Assembly: GCF_002760655.1 (NCBI RefSeq) | Contig: NZ_PDOC01000002.1 | Span: 434,001 to 498,000 of the forward strand | Length of the DNA stretch: 64,000 nucleotides | From: Massilia eurypsychrophila | GTDB lineage: Bacteria; Pseudomonadota; Gammaproteobacteria; Burkholderiales; Burkholderiaceae_D | Reading direction: 5' to 3' | In this document: positions 16,367 to 25,421 of the stretch, one piece after another | Layout: the number at the start of each line of letters is the position of its first letter | How positions within the stretch are numbered: position 1 is the first letter of the stretch | Position numbers and translations under genes: made by a program | Notes under the pieces: model-generated | Database searches by the model: none | What the model saw: only the letters and a program-made list of their open reading frames with translations | Told to the model about the DNA's origin: nothing

Positions 16367-19123
16367 TTAGCGGGTCAACGGATTGCCTTCCGGGTCAAGC
16401 ACGACGACGTCGCCCCAGCCGAGCGAACGCACGCCTTTTTCGATCTTGCGCAGGTCGCCGATCACCAGCCAGGTGACGTCGTCAGGACGGATGAACTTGC
16501 GCGACGCCGCCGCCAGCTGCGGCTCGGACAGGCCGCGGATGTTGGCGGCGTAGTCGGGCCAGTAATTGTCGGGCAGCTTGAAGTTGAGCGAGGTGAGCGC
16601 GGCCGCTTCGAGCGCGGCAATGGTTTCGAACCGGCCGGCCAGCCGCGACGTCATGTTGCGCATGATGCTGGCGTATTCCTCGCCGACCAGCGGCCGCTCG
16701 CCGGCGACGCCGCGAATTTCCTTGGCCACTTCCAGCATCGATTCGCGCGTCTTGTCGGTCTGCACCGGCGCCATCACCATCAGGGCGCGCTCGCCGCGCT
16801 GGCTGGTCAGGCTGGCGGAAGTGCCGTAGCTCCAGTGCTTGTCCAGGCGCAGGTTGCGGTTCATGCGCGAAGTGGCCATGCCGCCGAAGTTCTGCATCAC
16901 CGGCTCCATCGCCAAGTCCTCGGGCTGGCCCTGCGGCTGCGAGATGTGGGCGGCGACGATGACCGATTGCGGCGCGTCCGGCTTGTCGACCAGGTAGACC
17001 TTGGCGCCCGTGGTGCGCGCGGCGAGCGCACTGTTTTTCGTCGGCGCGCTTCCGGCGCGCCAGGCGCCGAAGCTAGCCTCGAGCGCCGGCATCACTTTCT
17101 CGAGCGTGGTGTCGCCGGTGACGATGATGGTGGCGCTGCCCGGCCGGAACCACGCGGCATGCCAGGCGGCCAGGTCGTCGCGGCGAATGGCGCCGACGCT
17201 CTTCTCGGTGCCGATGGCCGAACGGCCGTAGGCGTGCTCCGCGCCGTACAGCAAGGTCGGCATCATGCGTGTGGCCAGGCCGGTCGGGCTGGCGCGCTCC
17301 TGCGCGATCTGCGCCAGGCGGCGCTGCTTTTGCAAGGTGAACTGGTCGGCGCTAAAGGCCGGGTTGAGGGCGGCATCGGCCATCACCGCCAGCGATGGGG
17401 CCAAATTGGCAGTGGTGGCCTGCAGGCGCACCAGCGACAGGTCGGTGTTGGTGCCGGTCGACAGGCGCGCGCCGAGCGACTCGAGCGCGTCCGACATCTG
17501 GAAGGCGTTGCGCGTCTTGCTGCCCTTGTCGAGCAGGTCGAGCGCCAGCGAGGCGGTGCCGGCCTTGGCCTGGGCGTCGGAGGCGGCGCCGGCGTCGAGC
17601 GCCAGCGCGACGTTGACGATCGGCGCCGAGTGGCGTTCCATCAGCATCACCTTGACGCCGTTCTTCAGCTGCGCGCGGGCGATGGCCGGGAACTTGACGT
17701 CGGGCGCGGCGCCCAGCGCCGGCAGCACCTTGCGGTCGATGACCGGCTTGGCTGCGGCCAGCCTGGCGAACGGCTTGACCGTCATCGTGTAGTGGTTTGC
17801 GCGCAGCCACTTGTTGGCGGCGGCCTTTACGTCGGCCGGCGTGGCACTGTTCATCTGCTCGAGCTGGGTCAGGTAGGCGTCCGGCGTGCCGCCATAGGTC
17901 ATGCTTTCGGCGAGGACGTCGGAGCGCCCGCCAAAGCCGCCGAGGCGTTCGATACGGCGCGAGAAGTCGGCCAGGTTGCTCGTCTTGATGCGCGCCAGTT
18001 CAGCGGCGGTGGGGCCCTTGTCGAGCAGTTCGGCGAGCACCAGGTCGATCTCGCGTTCGACGGCGAGCGGATCGACGCCCGGCTTGACCATCACGCTGAT
18101 GGTAAACATGCCGGCCAGCTCGCCGTCGTTGACCGACGCGCTGACCGAGGTCGCCATGCCTTTTTCGTACACCAGGCGGCGATCGAGCCGCGCGCTCTTG
18201 GAGCCGGCCAGCGCGTTGGCGAACAGGTCGAGGCGGCGGATCTCGACGTCCTTCCACGACGGTGCATGGTAGCTGCGCGAGATGCGCACCTGCGGCACCT
18301 GGTCTTCCATCTCGTCGCGGATGCTGCGCTCGAGCGCAGGGATCCAGGTCTGGGTGCGCGGCAGCGGCGGACCCGGCGGAATCGCGCCGAAGTATTTGTT
18401 CACCAGTTCGAGCGCGCGTTCCGGCGCGATGTCGCCGGCCAGCGAAATGACGGCGTTATTCGGGCCGTAGTAGGTGCGGTACCATTCCTTGATGTCGTCG
18501 AGCGAAGCGGCGTTGAGGTCGTCCATGCTGCCGATGACGGACCACGAGTACGGGTGCGAATACGGATACATCTTGGCGCTCACTTCGTTGCGCACGCGCC
18601 CGTAAGGCTGGTTCTCGCCCTGGCGTTTCTCGTTCTGTACCACGCCGCGCTCGCGTTCGAGCATGTCCTTCGAAATGTAGTTGGCCAAAAAGCCCATGCG
18701 GTCCGACTCGAGGAACAAGGTGCGCTCGAGCGCCGACACCGGCACGTCTTCGAAGAAGTTGGTGCGGTCGGTGCTGGTGGTGCCGTTGCGGTTGTTGGCG
18801 CCGAGGTCGTCCATCGCTTCGCGAAAGCCATGCGGATAATTTTCCGAGCCGTTGAAGAAGAAGTGCTCGAACAGGTGGGCGAAGCCGGTCTTGCCGCGCT
18901 TCTCGTTGCGCGAACCGACGTGGTACCACATGTTCACGCCCACCACCGGCACGCTGTGGTCCTCGTGCACCAGCAAGGTCAGGCCGTTCGGCAGCACGAA
19001 CTGCTTGTGGGCGATGGTATAGGCGGCGCGGTCGAACGGCGCCAGGGTGCTGTGTACCGGGGCGGCGGCATGCGCGGCCACCGAGAAGCCAAAGGCGAGG
19101 CAGACCAGGAGCTTGATTTTCAT
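16367..19123 (-). CDS. M16 family zinc metallopeptidase (pitrilysin-like, two fused halves)
   Basis: A 918-residue exported protein. The signal peptide MKIKLLVCLAFGFSVAAHAA supports the ATG at 19123. The inverted zinc motif HxxEH is H83-L-F-E-H87, followed by FFFNGSENYPHG. A family-typical downstream acidic ligand lies in the ERGVVQNEKR region. The second half (from ~490) repeats the M16 fold without the zinc motif (MLMERHSAPIVNVALALDAG...), so the protein carries the catalytic and structural halves in one chain, as in pitrilysin-type enzymes. It is predicted to degrade peptides in the periplasm. It is the last gene of the minus-strand run starting at 25203; the 52-base gap from the Sel1 gene may allow co-transcription. 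Confidence 0.92.
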   Translation of the reverse strand: MKIKLLVCLAFGFSVAAHAAAPVHSTLAPFDRAAYTIAHKQFVLPNGLTLLVHEDHSVPVVGVNMWYHVGSRNEKRGKTGFAHLFEHFFFNGSENYPHGFREAMDDLGANNRNGTTSTDRTNFFEDVPVSALERTLFLESDRMGFLANYISKDMLERERGVVQNEKRQGENQPYGRVRNEVSAKMYPYSHPYSWSVIGSMDDLNAASLDDIKEWYRTYYGPNNAVISLAGDIAPERALELVNKYFGAIPPGPPLPRTQTWIPALERSIRDEMEDQVPQVRISRSYHAPSWKDVEIRRLDLFANALAGSKSARLDRRLVYEKGMATSVSASVNDGELAGMFTISVMVKPGVDPLAVEREIDLVLAELLDKGPTAAELARIKTSNLADFSRRIERLGGFGGRSDVLAESMTYGGTPDAYLTQLEQMNSATPADVKAAANKWLRANHYTMTVKPFARLAAAKPVIDRKVLPALGAAPDVKFPAIARAQLKNGVKVMLMERHSAPIVNVALALDAGAASDAQAKAGTASLALDLLDKGSKTRNAFQMSDALESLGARLSTGTNTDLSLVRLQATTANLAPSLAVMADAALNPAFSADQFTLQKQRRLAQIAQERASPTGLATRMMPTLLYGAEHAYGRSAIGTEKSVGAIRRDDLAAWHAAWFRPGSATIIVTGDTTLEKVMPALEASFGAWRAGSAPTKNSALAARTTGAKVYLVDKPDAPQSVIVAAHISQPQGQPEDLAMEPVMQNFGGMATSRMNRNLRLDKHWSYGTSASLTSQRGERALMVMAPVQTDKTRESMLEVAKEIRGVAGERPLVGEEYASIMRNMTSRLAGRFETIAALEAAALTSLNFKLPDNYWPDYAANIRGLSEPQLAAASRKFIRPDDVTWLVIGDLRKIEKGVRSLGWGDVVVLDPEGNPLTR

Positions 19124-19175
19124 GTTTTGTGTAATTGGTGGGAATCGAAAACGAGTGGGCGCAGGGCGCGCCATG

Positions 19176-20762
19176 CTAGACCGCGCGCTGCTCTTCGGCC
19201 AGGCGCTCGAACTGGGCGCGCTGCGCCGCATCCATGCGCGCGGCGGCCTGCCTGGCGTAGCGGCCGGCCGCTTCGACGCCGGCCTGCGCGGCGCGCTGCA
19301 GCCACAGCGCCGCCGTCAGCGCGTCGGGCGCGGCGCCCTGTCCGCTCAGGTACATCAGACCGAGGTTGAACTGGGCGCGCGCGTGGCCCTGGCGGGCGGC
19401 GCTCTCGTACCAGAACAGCGCCGCCTGGTAGTCGCGCGGCACGCCCTGGCCGCAATCGTGGCGCAGCGCCAGCGCGAACTGGGCCTGGGCGTGGCCGCGG
19501 TCGGCCGCCTTCAGGTACCAGCCGTACGCCTGGCCGGCATCGGCCACCAGGTCGCCCTCGTCGAACATGACGCCCACCTTGTACTGGGCGGCGACGTAGT
19601 CCTGTTCGGCCGCGCGCAGGTACCAGGCCATCGCGGCGGTGTAATCCTGCGCCACGCCGATGCCGCTTTCAAAGCGCAGCGCCAGGTCGAACTGCGCGCG
19701 CAGGTGGCCCTGCTCGGCCGCCTTGCGATACCACTCCACTGCCTGCTGCGGGTCCGCTTCGACGCCGTAGCCGCCGTCGACCAGCTGCGCGAGGTGATAC
19801 TGGGCGCTGGCAAAGCCCTGCAGCGCGGCCTTGCGGTACCACTCGGCGGCCAGCGCGTAATCCTGGTCGACGCCCTGGCCGAATTCGTGGCGCAGGCCGA
19901 TGTTGTCCTGGGCGCCGGCGTGACCCTGGCCGGCCGCCTTGCGAAACCAGCCAAGCGCCTGCGCCTCGTCGCGCACCACGCCCTGGCCGTTGTCGTAGAT
20001 GAGGCCGAGGTTGAACTGCGAACTGGCGTGGCCCTGTTCGGCGGCGCGGCGGTACCAGCCGACCGCCTTCTGGCTGTCGGCGGCGACATCCTGGCCGTTT
20101 TCGTAGCGCAGCGCCAGGTTGAACTGGGCCGGTGCGTGGCCCTGCTCGGCGGCCTTGCGGAACCACGACAGCGCCTGCACCGGATCGTGCTGCACGCCCT
20201 GGCCATTATCGTAGCGCAGCCCGAGATTGAACTGGGCGCGCGGGTAGCCCTGGTCGGCGGCGCGGCGGTACCAGGCGATCGCCTGGCGGAAGTCCTGCGG
20301 CACGCCCTTGCCGCTTTCGTACATCATGCCCAGGTTGTTCTGCGCGCCGGGATCGCCCTGTTCGGCGGCCTGGCTGAACCAGTGCATGGCGCGCTGCGCG
20401 TCCTGCGCCACGCCCTGGCCCTTGGCGTACAGCCAGCCCAGGTTGTACTGGGCGGCGGCGTAGCCCTGTTCGGCGGCGCGCTGGTACCAGTAGACCGCCT
20501 GCTGGTAGTCCTGGCCGACGCCCTGGCCCTTCTGGTACATCACGCCGAGGTTGTACTGCGCCTGTTCCAGGCCGGAGGTGGCCGCCATGCGGTACCAGGC
20601 CACCGCCATCTCGTAATTTTGCGGCACGCCCTGGCCGTTGACGTACATGAAGCCCAGGCTGTGCTGGGCGTTGGCGACGCCGCGCTCGGCCAGTGCCTTG
20701 ACGCGCAAGAATTCAGCCGTGTGGGCCGCTGGTGCGCGCGCGGAGACCGGTTGCGGATGCAT
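19176..20762 (-). CDS. Sel1-like repeat (SLR) protein, thirteen repeats
   Basis: A 528-residue protein made almost wholly of about 13 consecutive ~36-residue Sel1/TPR-like repeats of the form AxxGxxxAQxNLGxxYxxGQGVxxDxxxAxxWxRKA, plus a degenerate C-terminal helical cap. The N-terminus (MHPQPVSARAPAAHTAEFL) is not a signal peptide, so it is probably cytoplasmic. Sel1 proteins act as scaffolds for protein-protein contact. The start is 9 bases downstream of the REC-GGDEF-EAL stop, so it is co-transcribed with the two signalling genes upstream and may be a partner or output of that pathway. Tandem repeats make the DNA prone to unequal recombination. Confidence 0.93.
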   Translation of the reverse strand: MHPQPVSARAPAAHTAEFLRVKALAERGVANAQHSLGFMYVNGQGVPQNYEMAVAWYRMAATSGLEQAQYNLGVMYQKGQGVGQDYQQAVYWYQRAAEQGYAAAQYNLGWLYAKGQGVAQDAQRAMHWFSQAAEQGDPGAQNNLGMMYESGKGVPQDFRQAIAWYRRAADQGYPRAQFNLGLRYDNGQGVQHDPVQALSWFRKAAEQGHAPAQFNLALRYENGQDVAADSQKAVGWYRRAAEQGHASSQFNLGLIYDNGQGVVRDEAQALGWFRKAAGQGHAGAQDNIGLRHEFGQGVDQDYALAAEWYRKAALQGFASAQYHLAQLVDGGYGVEADPQQAVEWYRKAAEQGHLRAQFDLALRFESGIGVAQDYTAAMAWYLRAAEQDYVAAQYKVGVMFDEGDLVADAGQAYGWYLKAADRGHAQAQFALALRHDCGQGVPRDYQAALFWYESAARQGHARAQFNLGLMYLSGQGAAPDALTAALWLQRAAQAGVEAAGRYARQAAARMDAAQRAQFERLAEEQRAV

Positions 20763-20771
20763 GCCTGGCGA

Positions 20772-23051
20772 TCAGCCGTGCAGCGCGCGCACGCCCGGCG
20801 CGCCATCGGCGGCGTCCTGCTCGCGCAGCAGCGCGATGAAGGTCGACAGCGCGATCGGGCGGTGGTACAGGTAGCCCTGCATGGTCAGGCAGCCGTTCGA
20901 CTTCAGGTAGCGCGCCTGGACGTCGGTCTCGACCCCTTCGGCGATCAGGTGCAGGCCGAGGCCGCGCGCGATCGAGATGATCGCCAGGATCACCGGATAG
21001 TGGCCATGCTCGTCGTGGATCTCCTTGACGAACGACTGGTCGATCTTGATGGTGTGGATCGGGAAGCGGTGCAGGTACGACAGCGACGAGTAGCCGGTGC
21101 CGAAGTCGTCGATCGCCACCGACACGCCGAGCTGGCACAGCTTGTTGAGCTGTTCGATCGCGTACTGCGGATTGCGGATGCAGATGTTCTCGGTGATCTC
21201 GACTTCGATCTGGGCCGGCGAAATCCCGTAGCGCACCAGCGCGCCGCGCATTTTTTCGAAAAAGTCGCCGCGGTCGAGGTATTGCGGCGACAGGTTCAGC
21301 GACAGGCGGATCGATTCGCTGCCCAGCGCGTTCCACTGCAGCATGTCGCGGCACAGCGCGCCGATCATCCAGTCGGAGATCGGCAGCATCAGGCCGTTGT
21401 CTTCGGCGAACGGCAGGAATTCGCCGGCGGTGAGCAGGCCGCGCTGCGGATGGTTCCAGCGCATCAGGCCTTCGGCGCCGATGATGCGGCCGGTGATGAC
21501 GTCCATCTGCGGCTGGTAGTACATCTCCAGCTCGTTCTGCTCGAGCGCCTTGCGCAAGCTCTGCTCGAGCGCGATCTTCTGGTGCGACACGTCGAGCATC
21601 GAGTTGTGATAGAAGCTGTGGCCGTTCTTGCCGAGCGCCTTGACCTGGTACATGGCGATGTCGGCGTGGCGCAGCAATTCATCGATCGACTCGCCATCGC
21701 CCGGGTAGATGGCGATGCCGATCGAGGCCGAGATGTGCACTTCGTGGCCATCGAGGTCGAACGGCTTGTGCAGGCATTCGAGAAATTTGTCGGCGATCAG
21801 CTTGGCGTCTTCGCGGTCGCGCAGCTCCGGCAGCACGATGGTGAACTCGTCGCCGCCCTGGCGCGCCAAGGTATCGCCGCGGCGCAGGCAGTCCTTCAGG
21901 CGCACCGCCACCTGCTGCAGCAGCTCGTCGCCCTTGACGTGGCCGAGCGTGTCGTTGACCAGCTTGAAGCGGTCCAGGTCGATGAACATCACGGCCAGTT
22001 CGGTCAGCTTGCGCTTGGCCTGGATCACGGCCAGGCCCAGGCGGTCCTTGAACAGCATCCGGTTCGGCAGGTCGGTCAGGATGTCGTGGTAGGCCTGGTA
22101 CGAGATGACTTCCTCGGCGCGCTTGCGGTCGGTGATGTCGCGCGCGACGCCGTAGGTGCCGAAGAACTCGAGCTTTTTCACTTCGTAGTCGGGCACGTGC
22201 ATGCCGATCGAATTGAGCGAGATCGTCATCAAGGTGTTGTTGAAGGTGCGGTCCTGGCTGCCGCCGGCGTGGCACTTCAGGCGCAGTTCGACATTGCGCG
22301 AGGCGCGTTCGTCGACGCGGCGCTCGTTGAACACGTAGCGCGCGCGCTCGAGGTCTTCTTCGTGCACCAGGATCGAGTAGTGCTTGCCGATCAGGTCGTC
22401 GCGGGCGAAGCCGAGCAACTGGTAGGCGCGGTCATTGACGAACGTGAAGCGGCCCTCGTGATTGAGGGTGTAGATGATGTCGGGCGAGCTGTCGACCAGG
22501 TAACGGTACAGCTTTTCGGAGTTTTCCAGCTGCGAGGCGATGCGCAGGTTGGCCGACTCGAGGCGGCGCTGCTGCAGCGCGTTGGCCACCGTCTTGAGCA
22601 GCTCTTCGCGGCTGTAGGGCTTGCGCAGGTAATCGTAGGCGCCGCGCTTGAGGGCGCCGATGGCGGCATCGATACCCACTTCGCCGCTCATGACGATGAC
22701 ATCGGCTTCGATGCCCTTGTCGTTGATGAAGTCCATGATCTGGTGCCCGCTCATGTCGGGCAGGCGCAGATCGAGCAGCACCAGGTCGAAGCGCACGCGC
22801 GACAGGTGCGCCAGCGCTTCGCTGCCGCACGAGGCGGTCACCAGGTGATAGTCGCGGTCGCGCAGCAGTTCGTACAGCGACGACAGCAGGCGCGGTTCGT
22901 CGTCGACCAGCAGGATGCGCGGCAGGTTTTCGGGATCTGACTGAAGCGCCTGGATAGGGGCCGGGTTGGATACATGCACCGGCGCGTCGACATCGGCAAT
23001 GTCCTCGGCCAGGTTGATTGCCAGGGCAGCGCCGGCAGCTGTCGGGTTCAT
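20772..23051 (-). CDS. Response regulator with REC-PAS-GGDEF-EAL domains (c-di-GMP turnover)
   Basis: A 759-residue protein. The REC domain (~44-165) has acidic pocket VDDEP and phospho-acceptor D94 (LLDLRLPD). The PAS domain covers ~205-330. The GGDEF domain has an intact GGDEF and an RRGD inhibitory site five residues before it. The EAL domain has DDFGTGYSSL and AEGVET, but the signature reads EGLMRW instead of EALxRW, so phosphodiesterase activity is likely but not certain. ATG 23051 is chosen for AAGGTGA seven bases upstream. It starts seven bases after the stop of the HDOD-histidine kinase gene, which is therefore the obvious kinase partner. Confidence 0.93.
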   Translation of the reverse strand: MNPTAAGAALAINLAEDIADVDAPVHVSNPAPIQALQSDPENLPRILLVDDEPRLLSSLYELLRDRDYHLVTASCGSEALAHLSRVRFDLVLLDLRLPDMSGHQIMDFINDKGIEADVIVMSGEVGIDAAIGALKRGAYDYLRKPYSREELLKTVANALQQRRLESANLRIASQLENSEKLYRYLVDSSPDIIYTLNHEGRFTFVNDRAYQLLGFARDDLIGKHYSILVHEEDLERARYVFNERRVDERASRNVELRLKCHAGGSQDRTFNNTLMTISLNSIGMHVPDYEVKKLEFFGTYGVARDITDRKRAEEVISYQAYHDILTDLPNRMLFKDRLGLAVIQAKRKLTELAVMFIDLDRFKLVNDTLGHVKGDELLQQVAVRLKDCLRRGDTLARQGGDEFTIVLPELRDREDAKLIADKFLECLHKPFDLDGHEVHISASIGIAIYPGDGESIDELLRHADIAMYQVKALGKNGHSFYHNSMLDVSHQKIALEQSLRKALEQNELEMYYQPQMDVITGRIIGAEGLMRWNHPQRGLLTAGEFLPFAEDNGLMLPISDWMIGALCRDMLQWNALGSESIRLSLNLSPQYLDRGDFFEKMRGALVRYGISPAQIEVEITENICIRNPQYAIEQLNKLCQLGVSVAIDDFGTGYSSLSYLHRFPIHTIKIDQSFVKEIHDEHGHYPVILAIISIARGLGLHLIAEGVETDVQARYLKSNGCLTMQGYLYHRPIALSTFIALLREQDAADGAPGVRALHG

Positions 23052-23058
23052 TGTCACC

Positions 23059-25203
23059 TTAAACTGAGTCCATTGCGCGCGGCTGGACGCCGGCGACCAT
23101 GCTGGCGCCACTACGGGCCGGCAGCAGGATTTCGAATGTGGTGCCGGCGCGGCCGCTGCGGCAGGCGATCATGCCGCCCATCTTCTTGACCAGGCCGTGC
23201 ACGATCGACAGGCCGAGGCCATGGTGGGCGCCGTCCTTGGTGCTGCGCACGGCCGAGAACAGATTGGCCAGCACGTCGGCCGACAGGCCCGGGCCGTTGT
23301 CGCTGACCACCAGCTCGACGTACAGCGTGCGGTCGCGGTTGACGTGGCCGCGGTTGGCGATCTCGATGCGGCCGCTGGTGCCGAGCGCCTCGACGGCGTT
23401 CTTGACCAGGTTGACCAAAATCTGTTTGAGGATGTCGGCATCGCCGTCGATCTCGCCGGCGTCGGCCGGCATGTTGACGGCGATCTGCACGCCGGCCGGC
23501 ACGAACTCGGAGGCGCGGAACAAGCGCAGCACGTCGTCGACGACGCGCGCGACGTTGGTGGCGCGGCTCGATTCGGTCGGCTGCAGGTCGGCCAGGCCGT
23601 TGATCAACTGGCCGACGCGGTCGATCTCTTCGTTCAGGATCGACATCTCGCCGACCACCGGCTCGCGCTTGGCCAGCTTGCCGTCAAGGACGGACAGGTA
23701 GTTCTTGATGATCGACAGCGGGTTGTTCACTTCGTGCACCACGCGGCGCGACGCTTCGCGGTATTCCTCGGCGACGTGGGCCAGCTGGCGGTGCGCCTGG
23801 CCGCGCTCGGACAGCGCCGCTTCCAGCGCGCCGGCCGCCTGCGCGCCGAACGCCTGCATGAAGCGCTCGCGCTTCTGGCAGTGCGGCACCTGCCACGAGG
23901 CCAGGCCGCCGATCATCACGCCGAGGCAGCGCCCGCCCGACACCAGCGGCAGGCACACCAGGCTGTCGGTGCCGAGCATGCGGAACAGCTGTTCTTCGGC
24001 CAGGCCAAGCGATTCGGCGTCGCGCTTGACGAAGGCGAGTTTGCGCGCAAGCGCCGCTTCGGCGACGACGCCGCCGCGCTGCAGCGGAATCGAAAACTCG
24101 GCGATGCGCTGCTGCTCGCCGGTGGGCATGCCGACCAGCGCGTGGCCGGTCGGGTTTTCCAGCAAGATGACGGTATTGTCGAAGTCGAACAGGATGCGCG
24201 CCGAGCGCGTCATCGATTCGAGCAGGCCGTCCTCGCCCTGCTGGCGGGCGAAGGTCTGGCCCACTTCCGACACCAGCACCAGGTTGCGCACTTCGTCGGA
24301 CAGGCGCTGGCGCACCGGGTCGAGCATGGCCGGCGCGTACGCCGGCGGGGCCGCGATATCGTCGGCGCCGGACAGGTCGATGCCGAGCTGGGTGGCCGAT
24401 TTGGCGACCTGGCGCACGGCGGCGGCGCCGATTGCGTCGACCACGTCCGGATCGAGGCCGCACAGGTGCGCGGCGCCGGCGATCGCCTCGTCGTCCGGCT
24501 GGTGGGTCGACATCAGATGCGCCAGGCGGACGATGCGGATCAAGGGATGGGCCGACTGCAATCGCTCGCTCGGCTCGTGGTGGTACAGCACCGAGTCGGC
24601 CAGGAAGGAATCGAGATGCCAGCGTTCGATCAGCCAGGCGCCCGCTTCGGCGTGGGTGATCTGCAAGGTGCGCTGCTCGACGGCGCAGAGGTCTTCGTCG
24701 TCGCGGGCGGTGAAATTGAAGGCGTATTCTTTCGGCGCGGTGGCCAGCAGCGCCAGGCGTCCGACGTTGTGCAGCAGGCCGGCCAGGTAGGCTTCTTCCG
24801 GGTGGCCGTACTCCATGCGCTGCGCCACTTCGCGCGCGATCACCGCGGCGCTGAGCGAATTTTTCCAGAAGCCGCGCAAGTCGGTGCTGCCGGAATGGGG
24901 GAAGTTGTTAAAGGTCTGGAATACCGATTCGCTGATCACGATCGTCTTGATCATGTCGGTGCCAAGCGCCATCAACGACGGCTCGAGGGCGACCGCGCGG
25001 GTGGAGCGATGGTAGGCCGAGCTGTTGGCGACGGCGAGGATCTTGCTGGTCATGCCGGCGTCGCTGGAAATCAGCGCCGCCAGTTCGGCCATGCCAAGGT
25101 CGTCGGCCTGCAAGTGCTCGATCAACTTGATGAGTATCTGCGGCATTGCCGGCAGACGGGCAATCAGCAGTCGATTGCGAATATCATGGTCTGATTGATG
25201 CAT
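23059..25203 (-). CDS. Soluble HDOD-GAF sensor histidine kinase
   Basis: A 714-residue protein without membrane helices. Residues ~10-210 are an HDOD (HD-related) domain (LARLPAMPQILIKLIE-like start, GLLHNVGRLALLA). A GAF-like sensor follows at ~285-440. The kinase core has phospho-acceptor H490 in HEVNNPLSI, an N-box (LVNLVKNAVEAL), DNGPGLS and GLGLSIVHGLV. The RRVVHEVNNP context suggests a NtrB-like HisKA. ATG 25203 is preferred to a TTG seven codons earlier. It heads the operon with the REC-PAS-GGDEF-EAL regulator and Sel1 gene, so the cytoplasmic signal sensed by GAF/HDOD probably controls c-di-GMP levels. Confidence 0.9.
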   Translation of the reverse strand: MHQSDHDIRNRLLIARLPAMPQILIKLIEHLQADDLGMAELAALISSDAGMTSKILAVANSSAYHRSTRAVALEPSLMALGTDMIKTIVISESVFQTFNNFPHSGSTDLRGFWKNSLSAAVIAREVAQRMEYGHPEEAYLAGLLHNVGRLALLATAPKEYAFNFTARDDEDLCAVEQRTLQITHAEAGAWLIERWHLDSFLADSVLYHHEPSERLQSAHPLIRIVRLAHLMSTHQPDDEAIAGAAHLCGLDPDVVDAIGAAAVRQVAKSATQLGIDLSGADDIAAPPAYAPAMLDPVRQRLSDEVRNLVLVSEVGQTFARQQGEDGLLESMTRSARILFDFDNTVILLENPTGHALVGMPTGEQQRIAEFSIPLQRGGVVAEAALARKLAFVKRDAESLGLAEEQLFRMLGTDSLVCLPLVSGGRCLGVMIGGLASWQVPHCQKRERFMQAFGAQAAGALEAALSERGQAHRQLAHVAEEYREASRRVVHEVNNPLSIIKNYLSVLDGKLAKREPVVGEMSILNEEIDRVGQLINGLADLQPTESSRATNVARVVDDVLRLFRASEFVPAGVQIAVNMPADAGEIDGDADILKQILVNLVKNAVEALGTSGRIEIANRGHVNRDRTLYVELVVSDNGPGLSADVLANLFSAVRSTKDGAHHGLGLSIVHGLVKKMGGMIACRSGRAGTTFEILLPARSGASMVAGVQPRAMDSV

Positions 25204-25421
25204 TGTCTCAGGCACAGCCGCCAAATGTCGAAGGTTTGCAAGTGGCGCTCAACGGCGAAGCAGCCACGACGATTTTTGTTTTAAGCCATGGACAAGGCAG
25301 TGATCTAGGCCTTGTTCAAGCATTTAATACAATGATCTTAGCATATATACACGAACTTTCTCGCTGGGAATAATAATTTCCAGAAAAATGTTCACAATTT
25401 CCACGGTCACGTGGAAATGCC

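Noticed and set aside
16835-19369. An 844-codon + strand frame over the M16 protease
   Set aside because: Low-complexity Arg/Gly/Ala/Val-rich shadow of a well-supported protease with HxxEH and a signal peptide.
19176-20762. Regular ~108-bp periodicity suggestive of a DNA repeat or CRISPR array
   Set aside because: The period is three times 36 codons and encodes Sel1 repeats; no identical direct repeats with unique spacers.
19047-22940. A 1297-codon open frame on the + strand
   Set aside because: It is antisense to the Sel1 and REC-GGDEF-EAL genes; high GC keeps the shadow frame open. The minus-strand proteins have clear motifs, the shadow has none.
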